From Pseudaestuariivita atlantica (GTDB lineage Bacteria; Pseudomonadota; Alphaproteobacteria; Rhodobacterales; Rhodobacteraceae): DNA of 64,000 bases. The DNA is taken from assembly GCF_001205715.1 (NCBI RefSeq), contig NZ_AQQZ01000006.1:1-64000 (forward strand), read 5' to 3'. The translations under genes and the position numbers were made by a program. Position 1 is the stretch's first letter. Each line of letters begins with the position of its first letter. Positions 25,079 through 33,071 of the stretch are shown here, one piece after another. Under the pieces are notes generated by a model. That model ran no database searches and was not told where the DNA came from. It was given only the letters and a program-made list of their open reading frames with translations.

Positions 25079-25758
25079 TGCAGAAACTCGCGGCCGAAGG
25101 GCTCGGCACGGCGCTGCTGCTGATCGGCGTCGTGGGATCGGGCATCATGGGAGAGACGCTGGCGGGCGGCAACACCGCCATCGCGCTTCTGGCCAATGCC
25201 ATCGCCACGGGTTGCATGTTGTATGTCATCATCACCGTGCTTGGCCCCGTTTCGGGCGCGCATTTCAACCCCGCCGTCACGCTTGCATTCCTGCTGCGGC
25301 GCGAGATCGCGCCTGGCCTCGCCTTCGGCTATGTCGCGATGCAGATTGTCGGAGGAATATTGGGGGTTTGGGCGACACACCTCATGTTCGACCTGAACAT
25401 CCTCCAGACCTCCACCACCGCCCACCGGACCGGCATCGCGCAATGGTGGGCCGAGCTTGTGGCGACCTTTGGCCTGTTGTTCGTGATCTTCGGCGGGCTG
25501 CGGTCGCGGCCCGACGCGGTGCCGACGCTGGTGGCGCTGTATATCACCGGGGCCTACTGGTTTACCGCCTCGACATCCTTCGCCAACCCGGCGGTCACCA
25601 TCGCGCGGTCCTTCACCGACACGTTCGCGGGCATCCTGCCCGCCCATGCGCCGATGTTCATCGTGATGCAGATCGCGGGCGTGGGGGTCGCGGCGCTGGT
25701 CCTGCCGCGCCTTTTTGCCATTCCAACGCCGGACGAGATCAGGCGCGACCAGAACTGA
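25075..25758 (+). CDS. aqpS: Aquaglyceroporin (MIP family), probable arsenite channel
   Basis: This 227-residue protein has six transmembrane segments and two NPA boxes (HFNPAVTLAF and FANPAVTIARSF), the hallmark of MIP channels. It starts at the ATG at 25075, overlapping the arsC stop (ATGA). In Sinorhizobium meliloti the coupled gene aqpS lets arsenite made by ArsC leave the cell down its gradient, replacing an ArsB pump. The same role is likely here by context, though transport of other small solutes is possible. Confidence 0.88.
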   Translation: MMQKLAAEGLGTALLLIGVVGSGIMGETLAGGNTAIALLANAIATGCMLYVIITVLGPVSGAHFNPAVTLAFLLRREIAPGLAFGYVAMQIVGGILGVWATHLMFDLNILQTSTTAHRTGIAQWWAELVATFGLLFVIFGGLRSRPDAVPTLVALYITGAYWFTASTSFANPAVTIARSFTDTFAGILPAHAPMFIVMQIAGVGVAALVLPRLFAIPTPDEIRRDQN

Positions 25759-25799
25759 CCCGGCGCGGCCTCAACGCCCAGCCGCCGCGTACCGGGGGA

Positions 25800-26423
25800 T
25801 CACCCCAGCGAGGTCACCCACAGCACGGTCGCGTCATCCTCGCTGACCGACACCACGTTATGGCCCATCGCCGCGTCGTAATAGGCGCTGTCGCCCCGGC
25901 GCAGCTCGGCCGGTTCGTAGAACTCGGTATAAAGCCGCACGACACCGGTCAGCACGAACAGGAATTCCTCGCCATCGTGGCGCACCCAGCCGTCGAATTC
26001 GCCCGGATCACGGGCGCGGATTCGGGTGTGATAGGGCAGCATCTTCTTCTGGGTCAGGCCCTCGGCCAGAAGCTTGTGTTCGTAGGTCGTGGTCAGGAAA
26101 TCGACGCCTTCGTCGGCCCGCGTCTGCACCAGCCGCCCGGTGATCCGGTCGTCCTGCGGCGGCGTGAAAAGCTGCGGCACGCTGATCGCCAACCCCTCGG
26201 CCAGCTTCTTCAGCGCGTCGTAGGTGGGCGACATGTTCCCGTTCTCGATCTTCGACAGGGTCGACCGGGCAAGGCCCGCCGCCTGTGCCGCCTGTTCCAG
26301 CGTCCAGTTCCGCTCCTTGCGCAACTGGCGCACGCGCGCGCCCAGGTCGAGCGGTTCGGCATGCAGTTCCGACTGGCCGCTGGCCCGCGCGATGCGGATG
26401 ATTTCTGGTTGACTGTCGCTCAT
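25800..26423 (-). CDS. XRE-family regulator with C-terminal cupin domain
   Basis: This protein of about 207 residues has an N-terminal Cro/XRE helix-turn-helix (about residues 25-80: LGARVRQLRKERNWTLEQAA, then GLARSTLSKIENGNMSP) and a C-terminal cupin barrel (FVLTGVVRLYTEFYEPAELR, then GDSAYYDAAMGHNVV). Such regulators sense small ligands and often control adjacent catabolic or amino-acid genes. I chose the ATG at 26423, which has GGA/GGAATGG spacing; an in-frame ATG 6 bases upstream is possible. It is divergent from the acyl-CoA ligase gene (about 69 bases), which it may regulate. Confidence 0.85.
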   Translation of the reverse strand: MSDSQPEIIRIARASGQSELHAEPLDLGARVRQLRKERNWTLEQAAQAAGLARSTLSKIENGNMSPTYDALKKLAEGLAISVPQLFTPPQDDRITGRLVQTRADEGVDFLTTTYEHKLLAEGLTQKKMLPYHTRIRARDPGEFDGWVRHDGEEFLFVLTGVVRLYTEFYEPAELRRGDSAYYDAAMGHNVVSVSEDDATVLWVTSLG

Positions 26424-26492
26424 GGCCATTCCGGGTATAGGAGCCGCCTCTGCCCCTTGCAACCGCCCTGAGCCGCCTCTACCCCGTTGACC

Positions 26493-27992
26493 ATGTTGTC
26501 CGATCACCACGAAGGCGCGCCGCCGGCGATCCCGTCCGCGTTCAATCTTGCCGCGCATGTGCTGGCGGGCGGGGCCGCAAGCGACCTCGCATTCGACCTG
26601 ATCGGGGGCGAGGCGCGGCTGACCTATGCCGACCTGCGCGCCGCCGTCGGGGGTGCCACACTTGCGCTGGCGTCACGGGTGCCGCCGGGGGGGCGTGTCC
26701 TCATGCGGCTGGGCAACAGCCTCAACTTTCCGCTGTGCTATCTCGCGGCGATCAGCGCCGACCTCGTGCCGGTCGTCACCTCGGCACAATTGACCGCGCC
26801 CGAGGTGGCCGACCTCGCCGCGCAGGTGCGCCCGGCCCTTGCCGTGCAGGACCCCGACCTGCCCGCCGCGCCGGACGTGCCGCAGGTCACCGCCGCCGAA
26901 TTCCGCGCGTTCTGCCATGGGCCCGCGCAGGCTCCGGTCCAAGGCGATCCCGACCGGCCCGCCTATATCGTGTTCACCTCGGGCACGTCGGGCCGTCCGC
27001 GCGGCGTGGTGCATGCCCACCGCGCGATCCTTGCCCGGCAGATGATGATCCGCGACTGGTACGGGTTGCTGCCGCGGGACCGGTTGCTGCATGCCGGGGC
27101 CTTCAACTGGACTTACACGCTGGGCACCGGCCTGATGGACCCGTGGAGCATCGGGGCAACCGCGCTCACGCTGGCGCCGGGGACCGATTTTGCCACGCTG
27201 CCGGACCTCTTGCGCGCCCACGACATCAGCATCTTCGCCGCCGCGCCGGGCGTCTACCGCCGCCTGCTGCGCGGGTCGGGCCGGATCGACGCGCCTGCCC
27301 TGCGCCACGGCCTCGCGGCCGGGGAGAAGCTGCCCGATACCCTGCGCGCCCGCTGGCGCGTGGCCACGGGGACCGACATCCACGAGGCGTTCGGGATGAG
27401 CGAGTGTTCGACCTTCATCTCGGGCGCGCCCGACCGTCCCGCCGCGCCCGGTGCGCTGGGGCGGCCACAGCGCGGGCGGCGCGTGGCGCTTCTGGGGGAT
27501 GGCACCGCCCCCGTGCCGCGCGGCGAGGAGGGCGAGATCGCCGTGCACCGCTCCGATCCCGGCCTGATGCTGGGCTACCTCGATGCGCCGGACGACACCC
27601 GCGCGCGGATGCGGGGCGACTGGTTCCTGACCGGGGACCGGGGCGAGATGGATGCCGACGGGCAGATCACCTACCTTGGCCGCGCCGACGACATGATGAA
27701 CGCGGGCGGTTTCCGCGTCTCGCCCATCGAGGTCGAAACCGCCATGGCCCGCCACCCCGCCATCACCGATTGCGCGGCGGTCGAATGCCGGGTCGGGGCC
27801 GAGACCAGCATCATCGCACTTGCCTATACCGGCGAGGCCGTGCCCGAGGCCGACCTGGCCGCGTTTGCAGAAGCCCGCCTCGCCCGGTACAAGTGCCCGC
27901 GCAATTTCACCCGCGTCGCGTCCCTGCCGCGCGGGGCCAACAACAAGCTTCTGCGCCGCCGCGTCCGCGCCCAACTGGAAGGCTCTTCATGA
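26493..27992 (+). CDS. AMP-dependent acyl-CoA synthetase/ligase
   Basis: This protein of about 499 residues (ATG at 26493; a TTG start at 26487 is possible) is an adenylate-forming enzyme. It has the ATP-binding P-loop YIVFTSGTSGRPRGVVHAHR, the A5 motif EAFGMSE, WFLTGDRGEMDADGQITYLG with the A7-A8 motifs GRADDMMNAGGFRVSPIEVE, and the C-terminal A10 lysine region NNKLLRRR. It activates a carboxylic acid with ATP and joins it to CoA. The sequence resembles the benzoate/medium-chain acyl class, but the substrate is not certain. It overlaps the DsbA-like gene by ATGA. Confidence 0.88.
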   Translation: MLSDHHEGAPPAIPSAFNLAAHVLAGGAASDLAFDLIGGEARLTYADLRAAVGGATLALASRVPPGGRVLMRLGNSLNFPLCYLAAISADLVPVVTSAQLTAPEVADLAAQVRPALAVQDPDLPAAPDVPQVTAAEFRAFCHGPAQAPVQGDPDRPAYIVFTSGTSGRPRGVVHAHRAILARQMMIRDWYGLLPRDRLLHAGAFNWTYTLGTGLMDPWSIGATALTLAPGTDFATLPDLLRAHDISIFAAAPGVYRRLLRGSGRIDAPALRHGLAAGEKLPDTLRARWRVATGTDIHEAFGMSECSTFISGAPDRPAAPGALGRPQRGRRVALLGDGTAPVPRGEEGEIAVHRSDPGLMLGYLDAPDDTRARMRGDWFLTGDRGEMDADGQITYLGRADDMMNAGGFRVSPIEVETAMARHPAITDCAAVECRVGAETSIIALAYTGEAVPEADLAAFAEARLARYKCPRNFTRVASLPRGANNKLLRRRVRAQLEGSS

Positions 27993-28645
27993 CCCAGCTT
28001 GTCCGTCTCGACATCCTGTCGGACCCGATCTGCCCGTGGTGCTACATCGGCAAGACCCATCTTGACCGCGCGTTAGCCGAAGCCGCCGCCCCGGTGTTCG
28101 AGATCCAGTGGCATCCCTTCCAGCTGAACCCCGACATGCCACCCGAGGGCATGGACCGCCGCGCCTACCTCGAGGCGAAGTTCGGCGGCAAGGAGCGCGC
28201 GGTAGAAGTCTATGGCCAGATCGCCGAAGCGGCCGAGGATGCCGGGCTGATGCTGAACCTCGGCGCGATCGAACGCACGCCCAACACGCTCGATGCGCAC
28301 CGGCTGATCCACTGGTCGGGGCTGGAGGGCAAGCAGGGCGAAATCGTCGCCGCGCTGTTCCGCGCCTATTTCGAGGAAGGCCGCGACATCGGCGACCGCG
28401 AAGTGCTGGCCGACATCGCCGATGGCGTCGGCATGGATGCGGCGGTGGTGCTGAAACTGCTGGCGTCCGATACCGATATCGACGACATCCGCGCCCGCGA
28501 CGCCAAGGGGCGCGAGATGGGCGTGACCGGTGTGCCGTGCTTCATCGTCGGCGGCCAGCACGCGGTGCCGGGCGCGCAGCCGCCCGACCTGTGGGCCAAG
28601 GTGATCGAGGAGATCCGCGCCAACACCCCCGCCCCCGCCGCCTGA
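27989..28645 (+). CDS. DsbA-family (FrnE-like) thioredoxin-fold oxidoreductase
   Basis: This 218-residue protein starts at the ATG at 27989. It has a DsbA/FrnE architecture with the active-site CPWC in SDPICPWCYIGKTHLD, a helical insert and the cis-proline loop GVTGVPCFIVGG. It lacks a signal peptide, so it is cytoplasmic, like FrnE, the polyketide-type disulfide isomerase relatives. It is translationally coupled to the acyl-CoA ligase. A role in redox protection or in the ligase pathway is possible but not evident. Confidence 0.88.
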   Translation: MTQLVRLDILSDPICPWCYIGKTHLDRALAEAAAPVFEIQWHPFQLNPDMPPEGMDRRAYLEAKFGGKERAVEVYGQIAEAAEDAGLMLNLGAIERTPNTLDAHRLIHWSGLEGKQGEIVAALFRAYFEEGRDIGDREVLADIADGVGMDAAVVLKLLASDTDIDDIRARDAKGREMGVTGVPCFIVGGQHAVPGAQPPDLWAKVIEEIRANTPAPAA

Positions 28646-28659
28646 CCCCGGAACGAAAC

Positions 28660-28683
28660 AACCCGGCCACGATGGGCCGGGTT
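28660..28683. terminator. Bidirectional rho-independent terminator
   Basis: AACCCGGCC (28660-28668) pairs with GGCCGGGTT (28675-28683) across a 6-base loop, between the convergent DsbA-like and icd genes. Confidence 0.8.
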
Positions 28684-28713
28684 GCGAAGTCTTTGCGCCA
28701 AGGGGCCGGGTGA

Positions 28714-29928
28714 TCAGCCTGCCAGCGCCTTGTTGAGGTTCTCTTCGATCTTCTCGAGGAAGCCCATCGTCGTCAGCCAGGATTGGTCCGGGCCGACCAG
28801 CAGCGCGAGGTCCTTGGTCATGTGACCGGATTCCACGGTGTCGACGATGACCTTTTCCAGCGTCGTGGCAAAGTTCATCAGCGGCTCGTTCCCGTCGAGT
28901 TTCGCGCGGTGCTTCAGGCCACCCGTCCAGGCATAGATCGACGCGATCGAGTTGGTCGACGTCTCTTCACCCTTCTGGTGCTGGCGGTAGTGGCGGGTCA
29001 CGGTGCCGTGCGCGGCCTCTGCCTCGACGATCTTCCCGTCGGGCGTCATCAGTTGCGAGGTCATCAGGCCAAGCGAGCCAAAGCCCTGCGCCACGGTGTC
29101 GGACTGCACGTCGCCGTCATAGTTCTTGCAGGCCCAGACGAAGCCGCCGTTCCACTTCATGGCGCAGGCGACCATGTCGTCGATCAGGCGGTGTTCATAG
29201 GTGATGCCCTTGGCCTTGAACTGCTCTTCGAACTCTTCCTCGTACACCTTCTGGAACAGTTCGAGGAACCGGCCGTCATATTGCTTGAGGATGGTGTTCT
29301 TGGTCGACATGTAGACCGGCCAGCCAAGGTTCAGGCCATAGTTCAGCGAGGCGCGCGCGAAATCGATGATCGAGTTGTCGAGGTTGTACATCGACATGAA
29401 CACGCCCGACGACGGCGCCTTGAAGACCTCGTGCTCGACGACCTCGCCATCCTCGCCGACGAATTTCATCGACAGCGTGCCGGGGCCGGGGAATTTCATG
29501 TCGGTCGCGCGGTACTGGTCGCCAAAGGCGTGGCGGCCGATCACGATGGGTTGCGTCCAGCCGGGAACAAGGCGCGGCACGTTCTTGCAGATGATCGGCG
29601 CGCGGAACACCACGCCGCCCAGGATGTTGCGGATCGTGCCGTTGGGCGAACGCCACATCTTCTTGAGGCCGAACTCCTCGACCCGCGCCTCGTCCGGCGT
29701 GATCGTGGCGCATTTGACGGCGACGCCCACTTCCTTGGTTTTCTCGGCGGCGTCGATGGTGATCTGGTCCTCGGTCGCGTCGCGCGACTCGATGCCCAGG
29801 TCGTAGTACAGAAGGTCCACATCCAGGTAAGGCAGGATCAGCTTGTCCTTGATGAACTGCCAGATGATGCGGGTCATCTCGTCGCCGTCCATCTCGACGA
29901 TGGGGTTCTCTACCTTGATCTTGGTCAT
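28714..29928 (-). CDS. icd: NADP-dependent isocitrate dehydrogenase
   Basis: This 404-residue protein starts at the ATG at 29928 ([20 protein letters not shown]). It is the eukaryotic-like monofunctional NADP isocitrate dehydrogenase, which converts isocitrate to 2-oxoglutarate plus CO2 and NADPH. Conserved segments include [20 protein letters not shown], the metal/substrate region [20 protein letters not shown] and the NADP motif [12 protein letters not shown]. It is a single-gene unit with a terminator shared with the convergent neighbour. Confidence 0.97.
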   Translation of the reverse strand: MTKIKVENPIVEMDGDEMTRIIWQFIKDKLILPYLDVDLLYYDLGIESRDATEDQITIDAAEKTKEVGVAVKCATITPDEARVEEFGLKKMWRSPNGTIRNILGGVVFRAPIICKNVPRLVPGWTQPIVIGRHAFGDQYRATDMKFPGPGTLSMKFVGEDGEVVEHEVFKAPSSGVFMSMYNLDNSIIDFARASLNYGLNLGWPVYMSTKNTILKQYDGRFLELFQKVYEEEFEEQFKAKGITYEHRLIDDMVACAMKWNGGFVWACKNYDGDVQSDTVAQGFGSLGLMTSQLMTPDGKIVEAEAAHGTVTRHYRQHQKGEETSTNSIASIYAWTGGLKHRAKLDGNEPLMNFATTLEKVIVDTVESGHMTKDLALLVGPDQSWLTTMGFLEKIEENLNKALAG

Positions 29929-30014
29929 GGGATGCTCCGGTTTTACTGATTTGGCCGCCTGATAGCGCAAGCTCGCATGGGTGAAAAGGGGCGATGTATA
30001 CCTGTGTATACTGT

Positions 30015-31256
30015 TTAGCCACTTTCCGGCGCCAGCCGCCGCATCAGCCACAGCCCCGCAACGGCGAAGATCAGCACGCCCAGGGCCAGCGTCAGCGGTG
30101 TGCCGTCGAAAAACAGTGCAACGGGTGCCGCCATAAGCGAGGACACGACCGTCGCGATGGATGCCATGACCGAGGTCGCAACCCCCGCGATATGGCCCAG
30201 CGGCTCCATCGCGATGGCGTTGACGTTGCCGATGGTCAGCGCCGCCTGGAAGAACAGGGACGTCAGCCACACGATCGACAGCGCAAAGAAGACCGGCCCG
30301 GTCATCCCGGCGGCCAGCATGACCAGCACGCCGCCGCTGATGAAGATCTGCACACCCAGCATCGTCTTGACCAGCCGCTGCATGCCCAGCCTTTCGACCA
30401 GCAGCGCGTTCAGGAACGAACCCGACCCCGCCACCACCGCGATGGCGAAGAACCACACCGCGAAGCTGTCGGCACGCCCGAATGACTGGTCGAAGATCAG
30501 CTGGATCGTGGCCACGGTCGCGAAGATGGTGGCGAAACAGAAGCACTGCACCATGATCGAGATGCGCACCGTCTGGTTGCGCCACATCTCCAACCCGGCC
30601 GCCCAAAGCAACGTGACGCGCATGGGGCGACGATGGGCAGGGTTCAGCGTTTCCGGCAGGCGCACCATGGTCCAGATGGTGGTGATGGCGGAAAAGAGCA
30701 CGAAGGCAAGAAAGATCGCCCGCCAGTCGACCGCCCAGATGATCGCCGTGCCGATCAGGGGCGCGACCGCCGGGAACAGGGTGAAGACGATCATGCAGAA
30801 GGACAGGATCTTGGCCATGCCCCGCCCCGCGTAAAGGTCGCGCACCACCGCGATCGCCACGACCCGCGGCCCGGCGGCGGCCATGCCTTGCGCGAACCGC
30901 GCCGCCAGCATCACTTCCAGCGATTGCGCCCGCCACGCGATCAGCGAGGCCAGCACGTACAGCACCCCGCTCCACAGGATCACCGGCTTGCGCCCCCACG
31001 CATCCGACATCGGCCCGGTGAACAGCGTGCCGACGCCGGTCCCGACAAAGAAGGTCAGCACGATCAGCGGCGCCATGTGCGCCCGGTCCGGCCCGATCTC
31101 TGCCGCGATCTCGGGCAAGGCGGGCAGCATCGCGTCGGTGGAAAAGGCGATGGTCGCGAACGTCATGCCCATCAGGGCGATGAATTCGATCCGCGACATG
31201 CCCCCGCTGTCGGGGGTGGCCGATCCGGGCGGCGGGGAGGCGGAGGCGCGATCCAT
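30015..31256 (-). CDS. MFS drug/solute exporter, Bcr/CflA family
   Basis: This 413-residue protein starts at the ATG at 31256; the frame is open far upstream but that part is not membrane-like. About 12 transmembrane helices are visible. The family signature is in [17 protein letters not shown] and [20 protein letters not shown] (motif A), the pattern of Bcr/CflA exporters. Substrate is not known; homologues export antibiotics, dipeptides or sulfonamide-type compounds. Confidence 0.88.
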   Translation of the reverse strand: MDRASASPPPGSATPDSGGMSRIEFIALMGMTFATIAFSTDAMLPALPEIAAEIGPDRAHMAPLIVLTFFVGTGVGTLFTGPMSDAWGRKPVILWSGVLYVLASLIAWRAQSLEVMLAARFAQGMAAAGPRVVAIAVVRDLYAGRGMAKILSFCMIVFTLFPAVAPLIGTAIIWAVDWRAIFLAFVLFSAITTIWTMVRLPETLNPAHRRPMRVTLLWAAGLEMWRNQTVRISIMVQCFCFATIFATVATIQLIFDQSFGRADSFAVWFFAIAVVAGSGSFLNALLVERLGMQRLVKTMLGVQIFISGGVLVMLAAGMTGPVFFALSIVWLTSLFFQAALTIGNVNAIAMEPLGHIAGVATSVMASIATVVSSLMAAPVALFFDGTPLTLALGVLIFAVAGLWLMRRLAPESG

Positions 31257-31495
31257 CTCCCGCACCCTACCCGATCGGCGAGGGGCCACAAGGCAGGGCC
31301 GGCGAATCGAAACCCCGCCCCATTTCCAGACCAACGGGACACGCAACGCGGACAATCGAAAGACGCGATCCGCCATTGTTGCACGCTCCACCGCCAGTTC
31401 CGCCACATTTCGGCCGGATTGGGTCCAAATCGCGGAAATCCTTGCCCGATTTCTGCCTCTTTTCGTAACGTCCCGGCAGCTCAGGAGGACGTCAT

Positions 31496-31576
31496 ATGCT
31501 CGTCTTGGTTCTTTTCGTTGCCGTGGTGGCACTCGACCTGGTGGTGTTCAAAACATTCGGGTCGGACGACCTGTAA
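31496..31576 (+). CDS. 26-residue hydrophobic microprotein (or leader peptide)
   Basis: An ATG at 31496 follows a full Shine-Dalgarno AGGAGG (31483-31488) at 7 bases spacing. The 26-codon product begins MLVLVLFVAVVALDLVV and ends FKTFGSDDL: one transmembrane helix and an acidic tail. A strong terminator follows at 31632-31660. It could be a membrane microprotein or, since 14 of the first 17 residues are Leu, Val, Ala or Phe, a leader peptide for attenuation of the mscS-type gene downstream. I do not recognise the family. Confidence 0.6.
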   Translation: MLVLVLFVAVVALDLVVFKTFGSDDL

Positions 31577-31631
31577 AACCCAGGTCCAAAGGTGGCGACG
31601 CCCTCTCACGTGTCGCTGCCTTCCCCAGGAA

Positions 31632-31660
31632 GGGGGTCCGGGAACCGGGCTCCCTTTTTT
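31632..31660 (+). terminator. Rho-independent terminator after the microprotein
   Basis: A 10-bp stem (31632-31641 with 31645-31654, including two G-T pairs) has the loop GAA and six T at 31655-31660. It separates the microprotein from the MscS gene. Confidence 0.8.
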
Positions 31661-31683
31661 CTTGGCCACGCGGCCTTGGAACG

Positions 31684-32607
31684 ATGACGGCGATGCGTCG
31701 TTTCCCCTGCATGGAACTGTTATCGAACGCCTGGACGGCGCTGCCCGCCCCCACCCGCAATGCGGTCGAGGATTACGTGTCCGGCTTCTGGACACTCCTG
31801 CCCAAGCTGGCGATCGCGGCGCTGTTCCTGCTGCTCGTCTGGGCGGCGATCCGGGTGGCGCGCTGGATCCTGCCGCGCGTTCTGCGCCGCGCACGGATGC
31901 GCACCGCGCTGGTCGAGGTGATCGTGATGATCCTGACCACGGCGGCATGGCTGTTCGCGATCCTCGTCGCCCTCACCATCCTGTTCCCGTCGGTCACGCC
32001 CGCCAAGGCGATCACCGCGCTCGGGCTGGGGTCGGTCGCCATCGGCTTCGCGTTCAAGGACGTGTTCGAGAACTTCCTCGCCGGGATCCTGCTGCTCTTG
32101 CGCGAACCCTTCGCCAAGGGCGATTTCGTCGAATGCGAAGGCATCGATGGCGAGGTCGAGACGATCACCATCCGCGACACCCATGTGCGCCAGACCGACG
32201 GGCAACTGGTCGTGGCGCCCAATGCCATGTTCTTCAAGAACCCGGTCACGGTGCGCACGGCGATGGACCTCCGGCGGACCACCATCATCTGCGGCGTCGC
32301 CTACGGCGAGGACGTGGACGCCGCACGGACCGTGATAGAAGACGCCGTGAAAGGCGTCGACGACGTGCGTGACGACGTGCGCGACGTGGAAATCTTCGCC
32401 CAGGAATTCGCCGACAGTTCGATCAATTTCGAGGTCACGTGGTGGACCGGGTCGCGCCCCATCGACATCCGCCGGTCACGCGATCTCGTGGTCGCCGCCG
32501 TCAAGCGCGCGCTGGACGAGGCCGGGATCGAAATCCCCTTCCCCTACCGCACGCTCACCTTCAACGAACCGCTGCCCCTGCGCGGCGCACCCGCCGATCC
32601 CGAATGA
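31684..32607 (+). CDS. Small-conductance mechanosensitive channel (MscS family)
   Basis: This protein of about 307 residues has transmembrane segments around residues 35-55, 75-100 and 105-125. The pore-lining TM3 signature is AITALGLGSVAIGFAFKDVF, followed by NFLAGILLLLREPFAKGDFV, the MscS beta domain start. MscS channels release solutes under hypo-osmotic stress at the inner membrane. Start is uncertain among ATGs at 31684, 31693 and 31711; I use the first. A terminator follows. Confidence 0.9.
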   Translation: MTAMRRFPCMELLSNAWTALPAPTRNAVEDYVSGFWTLLPKLAIAALFLLLVWAAIRVARWILPRVLRRARMRTALVEVIVMILTTAAWLFAILVALTILFPSVTPAKAITALGLGSVAIGFAFKDVFENFLAGILLLLREPFAKGDFVECEGIDGEVETITIRDTHVRQTDGQLVVAPNAMFFKNPVTVRTAMDLRRTTIICGVAYGEDVDAARTVIEDAVKGVDDVRDDVRDVEIFAQEFADSSINFEVTWWTGSRPIDIRRSRDLVVAAVKRALDEAGIEIPFPYRTLTFNEPLPLRGAPADPE

Positions 32608-32611
32608 AAAA

Positions 32612-32634
32612 AAGGAGGCCACGAGGGCCTCCTT
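32612..32634. terminator. Rho-independent terminator of the MscS gene
   Basis: AAGGAGGCC (32612-32620) pairs with GGCCTCCTT (32626-32634) across 5 bases, directly after the stop. The stem has an A-run on one side and a pyrimidine-rich tail on the other. Confidence 0.75.
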
Positions 32635-32740
32635 CTAGTTTCGCCGTTCAGGCTCATTTGGTACACCGCTCGGTTATTCTCGCCTGCGGCCTGAACGTCA
32701 TCCGGGGTGAGCGCACCCACCCGGTACCCTTGTGACCTCT

Positions 32741-32771
32741 CGCGGCCGCCCATCAGGGCGGACAAGAGGCC
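32741..32771. repeat. Dispersed palindromic repeat, copy 3
   Basis: CGCGGCCGCCCATCAGGGCG continues GACAAGAGGCC. The 19-base core equals that of copy 2 at 19231. It lies in the 257-base gap between the MscS gene and the small gene downstream of nrdJ. Confidence 0.7.
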
Positions 32772-32780
32772 TGTCTCGTC

Positions 32781-32813
32781 GCCGGGCCCGGTGCTGCTGG
32801 AACCGGGCCCGGC
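32781..32813. repeat. 12-bp perfect inverted repeat
   Basis: GCCGGGCCCGGT (32781-32792) and ACCGGGCCCGGC (32802-32813) are exact reverse complements separated by 9 bases. The structure follows the nrdJ operon end (stop at 32865) on the minus strand and may act as a U-less terminator or mRNA-stabilising stem. Confidence 0.6.
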
Positions 32814-32864
32814 TGCGCTTGAAGTCGTAGGGACGCTCCCCCCAAACAGCCCCAAGCGGTCCGG

Positions 32865-33071
32865 TCAATCGCGGTGCAGCACGGCGCGGGCCAGCTGCAC
32901 CCAATCCATCTCCTTCGTCTCGTCGCACCGCACGAAGCGGCCCAGGAACCCTTGCACCCGCGCGGCCATCACGTCCGCGCCCGTGTCGGTGGCGAGGATC
33001 CGTGCCAGGCTTTGCCGTTCCGCTGTCGTCAGCGGCACCGCATCGCCCAGACGGGTCCACGCCGCCTGCAT
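32865..33071 (-). CDS. Small protein translationally coupled to nrdJ
   Basis: This 68-residue protein begins at the ATG at 33071, which overlaps the nrdJ stop as ATGA. It starts [20 protein letters not shown] and ends MDWVQLARAVLHRD; it is mainly helical and charged, with one Cys and no membrane segment. I do not recognise the family. The frame upstream of this ATG reads into nrdJ and is a shadow. Tight coupling suggests a product needed in a fixed ratio to the reductase, which is inference. Confidence 0.7.
   Translation of the reverse strand: MQAAWTRLGDAVPLTTAERQSLARILATDTGADVMAARVQGFLGRFVRCDETKEMDWVQLARAVLHRD

Noticed and set aside
28714-30999. A 761-residue fused reading frame on the minus strand
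   Set aside because: Only the part after the ATG at 29928 is the isocitrate dehydrogenase; the upstream part is an antisense/shadow frame of the MFS gene region.
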